A DNA stretch of 64,000 nt from Calothrix sp. PCC 6303 (GCF_000317435.1 NC_019751.1:1-64000); one strand, 5' to 3'. Positions 9,388 through 19,248 are shown, counted from the first letter of the stretch. Notes: generated by a model from the sequence alone, not told the origin. Translations and numbers: made by a program.

Positions 9388-10215
9388 TCATAGCTGATCA
9401 ATAAATTTGTGTGTTTGTGGAATCACACGCACATCTTTGATAAATTCCTTCATCATCGCCTGCCAACTCAAAACTTGGTATGGAGTTGGGGCAAGTACAG
9501 GTAACTCAGTTAACTGTGCATTCGTCCCCAACGGTGTCACAGGCTGTAAAAACACTGGAATTGTAGAGTTTACCCCAGCCACCAATTCCGCCGCCTGTTT
9601 CAACTCAGAGGGTTCCGTATTTTTAGAAATAATTATCTTGATAAACACTTCCTGGTGCGATTCAGCACAGAGCTTGAGAAATGCATGATGTTCTTGCCAA
9701 CGGCTTTCTCCACTAGTGCTAGGAAGTTTAAAATCCATACCAACTAAATCAAGGTATGGGAGAATCTTAGCTAATTTTTCTGGGCGATGCCCGCCAGTCT
9801 CCAGGTATATAGGTAAACCTGTCACCGAGCGGAGTTTAGGTAGAAACTGGGCTAAAAATGGGGCATGAAGTAGTGGTTCTCCACCAGTGATACTAATGCT
9901 ATCGTGTAAACCAGGTATATTTTGCCGCTCGACCCATTCGACTAATATAGGTAAGGGAACTGGATTAGTATGAGTTTCAAAATCTCGCAATCCGGGAGAA
10001 CGCTCAATCTGACAAGTAACAGGTGCATTCCAAGTGTGAGCGCTGTCACAAAAGTGACAACGCAAGTCACACAAAGCAAAACGAACAAAAATTTGACGCG
10101 TTCCCACATTCAGTCCTTCTCCTTGGATGGCAGAAAAGACCTCAATCAGGCGTGCGGTGGGTGTATCAATCGTTTCTTGTATCATGTGAGATGGCAACAG
10201 GGATGTGTTTTTCAA
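9388..10215 (-). CDS. queE: 7-carboxy-7-deazaguanine synthase QueE
   Basis: QueE is a radical SAM enzyme that converts 6-carboxytetrahydropterin to 7-carboxy-7-deazaguanine in queuosine synthesis. The protein carries VFSAIQGEGLNVGTRQIFVR, then the cluster-binding CDLRCHFC motif (CxxxCxxC), and the SAM-binding GGEPLLH segment. The first in-frame codon is a TTG at 10215; the ATG at 10185 (MIQETIDTP) is an equally good start and gives about 265 residues. No other queuosine genes lie in the window. Confidence 0.95.
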   Translation of the reverse strand: MKNTSLLPSHMIQETIDTPTARLIEVFSAIQGEGLNVGTRQIFVRFALCDLRCHFCDSAHTWNAPVTCQIERSPGLRDFETHTNPVPLPILVEWVERQNIPGLHDSISITGGEPLLHAPFLAQFLPKLRSVTGLPIYLETGGHRPEKLAKILPYLDLVGMDFKLPSTSGESRWQEHHAFLKLCAESHQEVFIKIIISKNTEPSELKQAAELVAGVNSTIPVFLQPVTPLGTNAQLTELPVLAPTPYQVLSWQAMMKEFIKDVRVIPQTHKFIDQL

Positions 10216-10405
10216 GGAGTATATAGCGAAGGCAAATTTTGATTTCTTTTTCTATTGTGAATCCTTGTTAAAGAACTTTCTTTTCATCACACTTGACTAG
10301 TGTTTATTTTTAATTAGATCTAAAAATCTAAATACTTAGGATATTCGCTAGGAACAATAATTTTGGGCAAAATACATTTATAAAGCAACGAAAGTGCAAG
10401 GTTTC

Positions 10406-11407
10406 ATGACTAGCCAACCCGCAGAGGCAGATTTTCCAGTCACATATGTGAATGACTCGGCAATAGTGCAGGTACCTCACAGGTTGAGCGTACTTGAGGC
10501 TGTAGCCTTTAAGCAAATCTGTCAAGATTTAATGAAAGCAAACGCTGTACTCAAGCGAATCATTGTTGCCTTTGATCAGACAACATTCATGGATAGCAGC
10601 GGTTTAGGTGCTTTGGTGAGTAATTTTAAACTCACCCAAGAAAAAGGCATTGAGATGATGTTACGTAACGTCACACCTCAAGTTATGGCAGTATTAAATC
10701 TGACAGGACTTGATCAAGTTTTTCCAATTGAAACGAATGAAGCAACTGCATTGCTCTCTAACGTCGAATTAGAAGAACAATTACCAACCACCCATCCTTC
10801 CATCAAGTCTTGGATGAAACGCTTTATCGATATTGTTGGAGCATTGGTTGGTTTGGTGATTACGGGGATTTTGTTGATTCCCATTGCCTTAGCAATTCAA
10901 ATTAACGATCCCGGTCCCGTTTTCTTTGCTCAGATTCGCTGTGGCTGGATGGGAAAACAGTTTAAGATTTGGAAGTTTCGCTCAATGTGTGTTGATGCAG
11001 AAGCCAAAAAAGCAGAATTGGAAAAACAAAACCAAGTTCAAGGGGCATTTTTCAAGATTGATAATGATCCGCGAGTCACAAAGGTTGGTCGGTTTTTACG
11101 ACGAACTAGCCTAGATGAACTACCACAATTTTGGAACGTTCTCAAAGGTGAAATGAGTTTAGTGGGGACTCGTCCCCCCACACCTAACGAGGTCGGTAGT
11201 TACGAAGTACCTGAATGGCAACGTTTGGATGTTAAACCAGGTATGACTGGTGAATGGCAAGTCAATGGCAGATCGACAATCCGTAGCTTTGAAGATGTAA
11301 TCCGTTTGGATTTGCAATATCAGAAAAACTGGAGCTTAATATACGATTTGAAGCTGATTTTGAAAACAATCACCATTTTGTTTGATCGTAAAAGCGGTGC
11401 AGTCTAA
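10406..11407 (+). CDS. STAS domain-sugar transferase fusion
   Basis: The N-terminal 110 residues form a STAS domain like anti-anti-sigma factors, including the MDSSGLGAL motif whose serine is the phosphorylation site in SpoIIAA-type proteins. After a linker comes one membrane helix ([20 protein letters not shown]) and a bacterial sugar transferase domain with [29 protein letters not shown] and SLVGTRPP motifs, the enzyme class that starts exopolysaccharide repeat units on undecaprenyl phosphate. ATG at 10406 has an AAGG sequence 5 bases upstream; GTG at 10394 is an alternative. A phosphorylation switch on polysaccharide initiation is inferred, not shown. Confidence 0.9.
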   Translation: MTSQPAEADFPVTYVNDSAIVQVPHRLSVLEAVAFKQICQDLMKANAVLKRIIVAFDQTTFMDSSGLGALVSNFKLTQEKGIEMMLRNVTPQVMAVLNLTGLDQVFPIETNEATALLSNVELEEQLPTTHPSIKSWMKRFIDIVGALVGLVITGILLIPIALAIQINDPGPVFFAQIRCGWMGKQFKIWKFRSMCVDAEAKKAELEKQNQVQGAFFKIDNDPRVTKVGRFLRRTSLDELPQFWNVLKGEMSLVGTRPPTPNEVGSYEVPEWQRLDVKPGMTGEWQVNGRSTIRSFEDVIRLDLQYQKNWSLIYDLKLILKTITILFDRKSGAV

Positions 11408-11454
11408 AAGATATTTATACGTAATATCAGGTTAAATAACTTGGAATCTTAATT

Positions 11455-11500
11455 AAAATCCCCTCTTCTTTGTTCTTTTGAAGCAAGTTGGGGGGATTTT
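11455..11500 (+). terminator. Hairpin terminator after the sugar transferase
   Basis: AAAATCCCC at 11455-11463 pairs with GGGGATTTT at 11492-11500; the T-rich right arm acts as the U tract. The loop is long (28 bases). It lies 48 bases after the sugar transferase stop. Confidence 0.6.
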
Positions 11501-11961
11501 GATCATCGTTGATTACCTAAAAACATCAAATTTAAGATCCAACACTACTAGTAAGTTCAACAGTTCGATGAAGGGATACTTTAAAAGACCTGAACATATT
11601 GTTAAAACGCTCTTCTAGCCGCTAAATAGGGATGGAAATTCTCATAATTTTTCTTTTTTGAGCCTCGATAATTACTAAATCTAAATATATTCAAGATTTA
11701 GCTATAGAGATTCTACTGAGAAGTATCCCGCAAATAAAACATTTTACTGAAAAAAAACGTGTAACAAAAATAGCATCACCTACAGAATGTACCTTGATCA
11801 AATTTCATTCAATCTTCAACGAAAAACAACAGACATTATTTCATTCAGGAGAGAAAATTATGATTACAGGTGTTTAACCGCACAAAAAACTTTAAGAAGT
11901 AACATCGCTTCTTTAAAAATCTTTTAATCCACAAGTCACAGCTATTCAAAAAGATACTATT
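11501..11961. other. AT-rich intergenic region upstream of the WcaI-like gene
   Basis: About 460 bases with no credible ORF, RNA gene or strong repeat. It probably holds the promoter and a long untranslated leader of the glycosyltransferase gene, but no clear -35/-10 pair could be chosen. Confidence 0.4.
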
Positions 11962-13314
11962 ATGCGAATTTTAATTTACTCCTACAACTACTATCCCGAA
12001 CCAATTGGAATTGCCCCGTTGATGACGGAATTAGCTGAAGGACTCGTAAAACGTGGTCATGAAGTGCGTGTTGTGACAGCAATGCCAAATTACCCCCAAC
12101 GAGAAATCTATGAAGCATATCGGGGTAAGATGTTTGTTGAGGAAGAGAAAAATGGTGTGCAAATTCGCCGCAGTTTCGTTTGGATTCGTCCGCAACCAAA
12201 TTTATTAGACCGGGTAATGCTGGATGCTAGTTTTGTTGTCACTAGCTTTTTACCTGCTTTGCTCGGTTGGAGACCAGATGTAATTTTAACAACATCACCA
12301 TCGTTACCAGGTTGTGTTCCGGCTGCTGCTTTGGGTGGTATCTTTGGTTGTCCTGTGGTGCTAAATTTACAAGATATTTTACCTGATGCGGCAATCCATG
12401 TGGGATTGATCAAGAGTAAATTCCTAATTAAGGTATTTACAGCTTTAGAGAAGTTTTCTTACCGAACTGCTACCAAAATTAGTGTGATTGCTGATGGTTT
12501 TGTGGATAACCTTCTGAAGAAAGGTGTCAAGGCAAGCAAAATGGTACAAATTCCCAACTGGGTTGATGTTAATTTTATTCGTCCAATGCCTAAAGAGGGA
12601 AATGCTTTTAGAGAGACGCACAATTTACAAGGTAAATTCGTGGTGCAGTATTCCGGTAATATTGCCTTGACTCAAGGGTTAGAGACAGTTGTCAAAGCTG
12701 CTAGTAAATTACGTCACATTCCCGATATTACTTTTGTAATTGTGGGTGAAGCTAGTGGTTTACAGCGTTTACAACAAGAATGTCAGGACAATGGTGCCGA
12801 TAATGTGTTGTTGCTACCTTTCCAACCACGGGAAAAATTACCGGAAATGTTAGCCGCTGCTGATGTTGGCTTGGTGGTGCAGAAGAAAAATGTTATTTCG
12901 TTCAACATGCCCTCGAAAATTCAGGTACTTTTAGCTAGTGGTCGGGCTTTGGTGGCTTCGGTACCCGATAATGGGACAGCAGCAAGGGCTATTCGTAATA
13001 GTCAAGGTGGTGTGGTTGTACCACCAGAGGATGCGGAAGCTTTAGCAGCAGCAATTTTGGAATTGTATCAAAATCCCGAACAGGTAAATTCCCTAGGTTA
13101 TAACAGCCGAAAATTTGCGGTGGAAAATTATTCCTTTGATAATGCTTTGAATCAGTATGAATCATTATTTAATGCTGTGGTTAAACGGAATATTTCCAAG
13201 CCGACACCAAATATGGTGCGTCACCCATTAACTGTGGCACCTGCTTATGAACCCGTATTTTATACGGTTAATGATGCTGAAATTAGAGAATCAAAGGTGG
13301 TAACTAAGCCCTAA
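11962..13314 (+). CDS. WcaI-like GT4 glycosyltransferase
   Basis: This 450-residue protein resembles colanic-acid-type WcaI glycosyltransferases: N-terminal MRILIYSYNYYPEPIGIAP with GT-B donor/acceptor fold, a hydrophobic loop PALLGWRPDVILTTSPSLPG, and a C-terminal nucleotide-sugar domain with PFQPREKLPEMLAAADVGLV and a FNMPSKIQVLLASGRA segment. Such enzymes add sugars to lipid-linked exopolysaccharide intermediates at the cytoplasmic membrane. It lies downstream of the STAS-sugar transferase, which would start the chain, so the two probably serve one polysaccharide. The last 40 residues are a non-conserved tail. Confidence 0.88.
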   Translation: MRILIYSYNYYPEPIGIAPLMTELAEGLVKRGHEVRVVTAMPNYPQREIYEAYRGKMFVEEEKNGVQIRRSFVWIRPQPNLLDRVMLDASFVVTSFLPALLGWRPDVILTTSPSLPGCVPAAALGGIFGCPVVLNLQDILPDAAIHVGLIKSKFLIKVFTALEKFSYRTATKISVIADGFVDNLLKKGVKASKMVQIPNWVDVNFIRPMPKEGNAFRETHNLQGKFVVQYSGNIALTQGLETVVKAASKLRHIPDITFVIVGEASGLQRLQQECQDNGADNVLLLPFQPREKLPEMLAAADVGLVVQKKNVISFNMPSKIQVLLASGRALVASVPDNGTAARAIRNSQGGVVVPPEDAEALAAAILELYQNPEQVNSLGYNSRKFAVENYSFDNALNQYESLFNAVVKRNISKPTPNMVRHPLTVAPAYEPVFYTVNDAEIRESKVVTKP

Positions 13315-13463
13315 TTTTATGGTTATTTGGTGGGAATGCAGGCTGAGGTGACGAATACAGGGAAAATTCACAGCTACCATTTTTAAGTTAAAATTTAGAT
13401 TAAGATATAGACATTATTGTCAAAAGTTTTGCCTAATTCCTGCTAAAGCCAATAACCAATAAC

Positions 13464-13570
13464 TTATACCGATTTGAAAAAACAACGCGACAGATACATA
13501 TTTGTAGAGACGTAGCAGTGCTACGTCTCTACCGTTGCATGTGTTGCAATCATTATTTCAATTGGTATTA
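13464..13570. repeat. MITE-like element with internal palindrome
   Basis: TTATACCGATTTGAAA at the left and TTTCAATTGGTATTA at the right form imperfect terminal inverted repeats. Inside is a perfect hairpin at 13504-13532 with 14-bp arms (GTAGAGACGTAGCA) and a one-base loop. There is no ORF. It lies 15 bases upstream of the yqeK pseudogene. Related hairpins occur at 18364-18391 and, degenerate, near 58150. Confidence 0.65.
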
Positions 13571-13584
13571 CCTAGATTCCCACT

Positions 13585-14225
13585 ATGGGCGAAAAATTCC
13601 TAGCTTGGTTAACCGCAAATGTCTCAACTGCTAGGATTCAGTATATTCTGAGAGTTGAGCAAATGGCGGTTCACCTGGGTTGTGTTAACAATGTTAATCC
13701 ACAACAGGTTACTACATCTGCTTTGACGCATGATTTAACCAAATAGTTTTTCCGCACCAGCAACTCCTGAAAATGGTAGAAGCAGATGGGGTATTGATCA
13801 AGTTACGCAGATCAACCCCCGTCTGCTTCATGCTGATGTATGGGTAATTGCAGCACCTATTACTTTTGGAGTTACAGATTCCGAAATATTAGAGGCAATT
13901 GCAAATCATACTCTAGGGAAGCCAGGAATGAGCTTACTTGGATGTATAATCTTGTTGGTAGCAAAAGATTTGCGATGGTTTTACCTGCCAAATATTTTTG
14001 AAGACAGACACTTTGGAACCAGGACGAGGTGATATTCCAAAATTAAAACATTTTTGGCAACTTACCCAGGAAAGTTGACATCAGGCGATGGCTTTTAGTT
14101 GTAACTACATCTTGAAGGCTTGGTTGCAAACCCTCATTTTACCCCATCGACGGGTAGTGAATACGCGCAATTGGTTTACACAAAAATGGAAGTCAAAACC
14201 AACTATTGTTAAATCTAGCCCATAA
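13585..14225 (+). pseudogene. yqeK: Decayed yqeK (HD-domain Ap4A hydrolase-like)
   Basis: Joining three reading frames rebuilds a YqeK-like HD-domain protein. Frame one, from ATG 13585, reads MGEKFLAWLTAN to LTHDLTK and stops at TAG 13744. A shifted frame gives HQQLLKMVEADGV, then another gives INPRLLHADVW and EAIANHTLGKPGMS. A further shift yields DTLEPGRGDIPKLKHF, an in-frame TGA at 14076, and a tail ending NTRNWF before TAA 14223. At least three frameshifts and a nonsense codon make it non-functional. The HD, HADV and ANHTLG metal/phosphate motifs support the family. In cyanobacteria yqeK commonly sits just before rsfS, exactly as here. Confidence 0.85.
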
Positions 14226-14347
14226 ATATCACTTTTTTTGCTAGTATGCAAAAAAAACTAATTACGCAACTAGGGCGCAGTTAGGATTCAATTGATTATT
14301 ATTTTGATTTTAATCTTTGTCAAAAAATTCAGGTGGCTTAATTCTTA

Positions 14348-14806
14348 ATGTCCGATAACTTCCCAGTAAATTTTCCCTCACAATCCGTTGCAGTGACAAA
14401 TAACACAGTCAACAACATATCAATCGATGACAATGACAGTAGCGCTCAACTAGCCTTGAGTGCAGCCTTAGCTGGATCTGAACGCAAAGCTGCTGACATT
14501 TGTCTTTTGAAGATTTCGGAAGTATCGTACCTGGCTGATTATTTTGTTGTCATGACTGGTTACTCGCGGGTACAAGTACGAGCGATCGCTGATTCAGTAG
14601 AAGATAAAATTGAAGAAGATTTACACCGTCGTCCTTTACGTAGCGAAGGTAAAGCTGACGGTAACTGGATTCTCCATGATTATGGTGATGTGATTGTTCA
14701 TGTGATGATGACTAAAGAACGGGAATTCTACAATTTAGAAGCCTTTTGGGGTCATGGAGAGCGAATTGAGTTTTCGCCCCCCCATGATGGGAGTCAGCCA
14801 ATATGA
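14348..14806 (+). CDS. rsfS: Ribosomal silencing factor RsfS
   Basis: RsfS (Iojap/DUF143) binds L14 and blocks subunit joining when nutrients are short. After a 35-residue variable N-terminus the 152-residue protein shows the conserved core AADICLLKISEVSYLADYFVVMTG, SRVQVRAIADSVED, and the C-terminal WILHDYGDVIVHVM and EREFYNLEAFWG motifs. The stop overlaps the next gene's start by 4 bases (ATGATGG), so translation is probably coupled. The usual upstream partner yqeK is decayed. Confidence 0.95.
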   Translation: MSDNFPVNFPSQSVAVTNNTVNNISIDDNDSSAQLALSAALAGSERKAADICLLKISEVSYLADYFVVMTGYSRVQVRAIADSVEDKIEEDLHRRPLRSEGKADGNWILHDYGDVIVHVMMTKEREFYNLEAFWGHGERIEFSPPHDGSQPI

Positions 14807-15303
14807 TGGAATCGTCGGTTTCCCATTGCCCAGTTCCTACCGAACAACAGCCTGTAAATGAATATGAGCAGTTAAAGTCAGCTTGGCTATTTCGTGATTG
14901 TGCCGCTAGCTTGTGGGATTACATCACGAAAATCGCCTGGATTTTCGGGATTACGGGTTTTTTTGCGATTCCCGTTGCTGCTGCAAGTTTTCCCCCTCAC
15001 AAATATTTGACAGAGTTTGTCTTAAGTGGGATGGCTGGGGCTAGTATTGGGGTGGTTTTGATTTTAGTGCGTTTATATTTGGGCTGGATTTATGTACGCG
15101 ATCGCTTAATGAGTCCAGTGGTGTTTTATGAGGAATCCGGGTGGTACGATGGACAAACCTGGAAAAAACCCCAAGAAGTGTTAACACGCGATCGCTTAAT
15201 TGTTTCTTACCAACTTCAACCAATATTACGCCGCCTGCAACTCACTTTTTTGGGCTTGGCGGCTCTATACGTTGCTGGTACAATCATCTGGCAAACTTTA
15301 TAA
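14803..15303 (+). CDS. CGLD27-like (DUF1230) membrane protein
   Basis: A 166-residue protein of the CGLD27/DUF1230 family, conserved across cyanobacteria, algae and plants. It has an N-terminal CPVPTEQQPVNEYEQLKSAW motif, two hydrophobic helices (about 45-65 and 75-95), the YVRDRLMSPVVFYEESGWYDGQ signature and a C-terminal helix. The plant and algal relatives are plastid proteins linked to photosynthesis or iron homeostasis, but no molecular activity is known to me. It overlaps rsfS by 4 bases and is likely cotranslated with it. Confidence 0.85.
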   Translation: MMESSVSHCPVPTEQQPVNEYEQLKSAWLFRDCAASLWDYITKIAWIFGITGFFAIPVAAASFPPHKYLTEFVLSGMAGASIGVVLILVRLYLGWIYVRDRLMSPVVFYEESGWYDGQTWKKPQEVLTRDRLIVSYQLQPILRRLQLTFLGLAALYVAGTIIWQTL

Positions 15304-15417
15304 AAATAAAAAACTTCCCATAACAATCGAAATCATTAAAATCGCAAAATTGCTGGGAAATCCTAATTCCAACAATTTCCATACCCAGGGGTAAGACTAA
15401 AAAATTTATCATCAAAA

Positions 15418-16365
15418 ATGAAGAAACGAACTCAAGCCGCTGCAATAGAAGTTAGACTGCTGCGCGAAGGTATTATCGAATCTAAGCATACTGTTGAGGC
15501 TGTAGTTTCTGACAATCGAGGAAGAATATTATCAGTTGCGGGAAATGCAGAAACTGCCACATTTGTCCGTTCCGCACTCAAACCATTCCAAGCATTGGCT
15601 GTCACAACTACAGGTACTCTAGAACGCTATAATTTAAGCGATCGTGACCTAGCAATTATTACCAGTTCCCATAAAGGTACAATCGACCAAGTTAGACAAG
15701 TGTTTAATGTGCTGTGGCGGGCTGATATCGACCCCACAGCCCTCAAATGCCCGGTTCCCCAAGGAAAAAGTAGCAATCTGGAGTATAACTGTTCCGGAAA
15801 ACACGCGGGAATGCTGGCAGTTTGTCAACAACGTAATTTTCCCCTAGCTACCTATCTGGATCGAAAACACCCAGTTCAGCAATTGATTTTAACAAAAGTT
15901 GCTGAACTTCTGCGGATGCCAGCAGCCGAGTTTATCGCTGTTCATGATGACTGTGGTGTTCCCACATACTTGATGCAGCTAGGACAAATGGCTGATTTGT
16001 ATGCTCAATTGGCATCAGGGAACAGCTTGGATATGGAACGCATTATCCGCGCTATGACTCACCACTCCACCATGGTAGCTGGAGATGGGGAATTTGATAC
16101 GGAATTAATGCGCCTAACTCCCGGCGAAATTGTCAGCAAATCTGGGGCTGAAGGTGTTCAATGTCTCAGTCGCATCGGGGAAGGCATGGGACTGGCGATC
16201 AAAGTTATGGATGGGGCAAAACGAGCAAAATACGCCGTTGCAATTCACTTACTCCAACGATTAGGATGGATCACTCCCAGCGTTGCCGAAGCCCTATCCG
16301 AAAAGTTTATGAACCTAGGAAAATACACACGTTTAGAAGTAATTGGTGAATTATCGTTTTTGTAG
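15418..16365 (+). CDS. L-asparaginase II-type amidohydrolase
   Basis: This 315-residue protein matches the asparaginase II family (PF06089) first seen in Rhizobium, unrelated to E. coli AnsA/AnsB. Recognisable segments are EVRLLREGIIESKHTVEAVV near the start, FVRSALKPFQAL, the ITSSHKGT motif, NCSGKHAGML and DDCGVPTYL. It hydrolyses asparagine to aspartate and ammonia. It is separated by 114 bases from the CGLD27 gene and followed by the initiator tRNA. Length is normal and the motifs are intact. Confidence 0.92.
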   Translation: MKKRTQAAAIEVRLLREGIIESKHTVEAVVSDNRGRILSVAGNAETATFVRSALKPFQALAVTTTGTLERYNLSDRDLAIITSSHKGTIDQVRQVFNVLWRADIDPTALKCPVPQGKSSNLEYNCSGKHAGMLAVCQQRNFPLATYLDRKHPVQQLILTKVAELLRMPAAEFIAVHDDCGVPTYLMQLGQMADLYAQLASGNSLDMERIIRAMTHHSTMVAGDGEFDTELMRLTPGEIVSKSGAEGVQCLSRIGEGMGLAIKVMDGAKRAKYAVAIHLLQRLGWITPSVAEALSEKFMNLGKYTRLEVIGELSFL

Positions 16366-16413
16366 TTGCCAAACTTTGAGTTTTGGGTTATATTAATTGA
16401 AGACGCGAAACGA

Positions 16414-16490
<77 letters not shown>

Positions 16491-16500
16491 AATAAAAATC

Positions 16501-16533
16501 AAAACTCCACTACTGAAATGGTAGTGGAGTTTT
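16501..16533 (+). terminator. Terminator after the initiator tRNA
   Basis: A perfect 13-bp stem, AAAACTCCACTAC and GTAGTGGAGTTTT, with a 7-base loop, starting 11 bases after the tRNA end. The T-rich arm provides the U tract. Confidence 0.85.
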
Positions 16534-16757
16534 GCTGTTAGGATAAATGTAGGCTGGATAGGTTGTGGATTATTGTTAATGACGGAGGAGAGCCGCCACA
16601 TCCGCCATGATATAAAGCTTCTTCAACCAATTGAAACCCTCTAACAAGTTTTTCGATCCACCCAAAATATACTTTAAAATACCAGATGAAACCGTAACCA
16701 TTGAAGTTTCGATCTATCCTGGAAGAAAATCATCCCAGCGTATGGAGAATCATAGTT

Positions 16758-18191
16758 GTGAAGTTGCAGCGACCAATATTAGTGGGAGGACTGGGACTGT
16801 CCTTTGTGTTGTGGCTATTTAGTAGCTTGCAAGACTCACTTGTCCAAGTCGGTGAAGTAAGTTTATTAAGTTTAATTATAGTTGGTGGAGGTTTGTGGTT
16901 CCTTAAGCAGAACCGCGTACCAACTACCATAGAATCAGTAGAGAATTTACCACGCGATCGCGCTACTGTAGTATCGGAGATTTCTCAAGCTGAAGTTGTG
17001 GTGAATTGTTTAGCCAACGAAGCCGAAAATCACCCCCTATTAACTAACTTACGCCAACAAGTTAGTAATTTAGAAACCGAAATTGACAGAAACGAAATAA
17101 AATTAGCTGTCACAGGTGGCAAATCTACAGGTAAAACCACACTAATTCAAACCCTTGCCGCAAATTGGCAACCAGGAATAAACCAAGCAGTTAGCTTTGA
17201 GGAAACAGCCCCATTATTTATTCAAGATGCTACTAACCTCAAGGGGATATTCGCCTCCAACGATTATGTACTGTTTCTCGTTAACGGTGACATCACCAGC
17301 AGCGAATATCAATTTCTCCAACAGCTAAAAACCAATAATCATCGCACCACACTGGTTTTTAATAAACAAGACCAATATTCACCAGACGAACGTACCAGCA
17401 TTTTCCTGTCATTGCAACAGCGGATGTCAGGAAATGTGATTACCACATCAGCAGCACCACTTCCTATTAAAGTTCGTCAACATAGCGATGACGGTTCCTT
17501 TCAAGAATACTTAGAACAACCAGCACCTGATACTGAAAAACTTCAGCAACACTTGCTTGATGTTTTAACACAACAAGGACAACAGTTAGTTTGGGCAACA
17601 ACAGTTAGGAAAGCCAGATTGTTGAAGTTTGAAGCCAAAAATAGCCTCAATACCCTCAGAAAGGAACGTGCAACCCCTATAACTGAACAATATCAGTGGA
17701 TAGCTGCTGCTGCTGCCTTCGCCAATCCTGTACCAGCATTGGATCTTTTAGCGACAGCAGCTATAAATGCCCAAATGGTAATGGATTTAGGCAATATCTA
17801 TCAGCAGAAGTTTTCTTTAGAACAGGCAAAAACCGTAGCCGCAGAAATGGGTGGATTGATGCTGAAATTGGGTTTGGTGGAACTTTCCACCAAGGCAATC
17901 GGTATAGTTTTAAAAAGTAATGCTGTCACCTTTGCAGTTGGTGGTGTCATCCAAGGTGTAAGTGCAGCATACCTAACGAGAATTGCTGGTTTAGCTTTGG
18001 TAGAATATTTCCAAGCACAGGAAATTGCCATCGATACGGGTAATGCTTTGAATCTGGATAAACTCCGTCAAACCCTGCAAAATGTCTTCCAACAAAATCA
18101 GCAAATATCCTACTTACAAGGTTTTATTCAGCAAGGAGTAAAACGCTTGTTACCGGAAACTGAAATCACTCTTGATCATACTCCTGCCTAA
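16758..18191 (+). CDS. P-loop GTPase-like membrane protein with DUF697 domain
   Basis: The N-terminus has two hydrophobic helices (about 8-50), followed by a P-loop GGKSTGKTTL and an NKQD-type guanine-specificity motif (VFNKQDQ), so it looks like a dynamin/Era-like GTPase. The C-terminal 200 residues are a DUF697-type hydrophobic domain with YQWIAAAAAFANPVPALDLLATAAIN. Proteins of this build are common in cyanobacteria and may act in membrane or metal homeostasis, but the role is unproven. The longest frame starts at TTG 16701; GTG 16758, with GGAG 10 bases upstream, is a better start and gives about 477 residues. Confidence 0.8.
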   Translation: MKLQRPILVGGLGLSFVLWLFSSLQDSLVQVGEVSLLSLIIVGGGLWFLKQNRVPTTIESVENLPRDRATVVSEISQAEVVVNCLANEAENHPLLTNLRQQVSNLETEIDRNEIKLAVTGGKSTGKTTLIQTLAANWQPGINQAVSFEETAPLFIQDATNLKGIFASNDYVLFLVNGDITSSEYQFLQQLKTNNHRTTLVFNKQDQYSPDERTSIFLSLQQRMSGNVITTSAAPLPIKVRQHSDDGSFQEYLEQPAPDTEKLQQHLLDVLTQQGQQLVWATTVRKARLLKFEAKNSLNTLRKERATPITEQYQWIAAAAAFANPVPALDLLATAAINAQMVMDLGNIYQQKFSLEQAKTVAAEMGGLMLKLGLVELSTKAIGIVLKSNAVTFAVGGVIQGVSAAYLTRIAGLALVEYFQAQEIAIDTGNALNLDKLRQTLQNVFQQNQQISYLQGFIQQGVKRLLPETEITLDHTPA

Positions 18192-18505
18192 AGCTAGATA
18201 GAAATTCAATAGTCTGCTTCATTTGTCCAAAAAATCAGGGTAAGTAATCGTGCAGAATTATTTACACACAAGGATCTAGTTTGGATAAGGGTTTCATGCC
18301 TTAATCTTGTGTAATTAATTTTGTTGAACTACTTATTACCTTTCATTTGAACAGAAAACCTCCGTAGAGACGTTACATATAACGTCTCTACAATTTTGTG
18401 AAATGTCATCTTTGAAGCAAATCATCAAGATACATAACTGATATTTATTAAAATAGTCTTAAGTTTTGATAAGATATTTAAATCAATTAGTGCTAGAGTA
18501 ATGCG
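18192..18505. other. Intergenic region with a GTAGAGACG-type hairpin
   Basis: At 18364-18391 a perfect 12-bp inverted repeat (GTAGAGACGTTA, loop CATA) belongs to the same hairpin family as that at 13504. The rest of the stretch is AT-rich without a gene and should hold the deoC promoter. Confidence 0.6.
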
Positions 18506-19186
18506 ATGGCAATAGATCATGCGGATATTGATATCGCTCCATTTATCGATCATTCGCTGCTGATACCCACTGCTACCCTGCAACAGGTTCAGCAATGGTG
18601 CGAAGAAGCCGATAGATTTGGTTTTGCAGCAGTTTGTATAAATCCTACTTATGTACAGCAAGCAGCAGAATTCCTTCATGGCAAAAACCCAAAGGTATGT
18701 ACTGTCATCGGTTTCCCCACTGGTGCAGTGACTACGGCAACAAAGCTATATGAAGCACAGGAAGCAGTAGAAAACGGCGCTAAAGAATTAGATCTGGTAA
18801 TCAATTTAGGTTGGTTGAAATCAGGCGAAACGGAAAAAATGCACCGCGAAATTGCTGAGATTTGTGCGGAAACAGGACAACCGGTTAAGGTTATATTAGA
18901 AACAACCCTATTAACAGATACTGAGAAGCGATTAGCGGCGGAAATTGCGATGGATGCAGGAGCGCAATTTCTCAAAACTAGTACGGGGTGGAATGGGGGT
19001 GCAACGGTTGATGATGTTCGACTTCTCAAAGAACTAGCCAAAGATAGGGTAGGAATTAAGGCTTCAGGGGGTATTCGTACAGTTGAACAAGCTCTAGACT
19101 TAATAGTGGCAGGTGCAACTCGCTTAGGAACTTCTAATGGTGTTGCTTTACTACGTCAGCGTAGTAATCCCAAGCAACAGGAGTAG
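18506..19186 (+). CDS. deoC: Deoxyribose-phosphate aldolase
   Basis: DeoC cleaves 2-deoxyribose 5-phosphate to glyceraldehyde 3-phosphate and acetaldehyde in deoxynucleoside catabolism. The 226-residue TIM-barrel protein shows [11 protein letters not shown], the VCINPTYV strand, [28 protein letters not shown], the Schiff-base lysine in [12 protein letters not shown] and a C-terminal IKASGGIRT phosphate-binding loop. Length is normal. It stands 62 bases ahead of recO on the same strand. Confidence 0.96.
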   Translation: MAIDHADIDIAPFIDHSLLIPTATLQQVQQWCEEADRFGFAAVCINPTYVQQAAEFLHGKNPKVCTVIGFPTGAVTTATKLYEAQEAVENGAKELDLVINLGWLKSGETEKMHREIAEICAETGQPVKVILETTLLTDTEKRLAAEIAMDAGAQFLKTSTGWNGGATVDDVRLLKELAKDRVGIKASGGIRTVEQALDLIVAGATRLGTSNGVALLRQRSNPKQQE

Positions 19187-19248
19187 GGAAGATTTATCAA
19201 AAGCTTGATTGACTTTGTTTAGACTGATGGCTAATGGCTGATAATTAA

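Noticed and set aside
10406-13314. Exopolysaccharide gene cluster
   Set aside because: Only two relevant genes, separated by a terminator and 550 bases; no flippase, polymerase or chain-length regulator is present, so a cluster is not supported.
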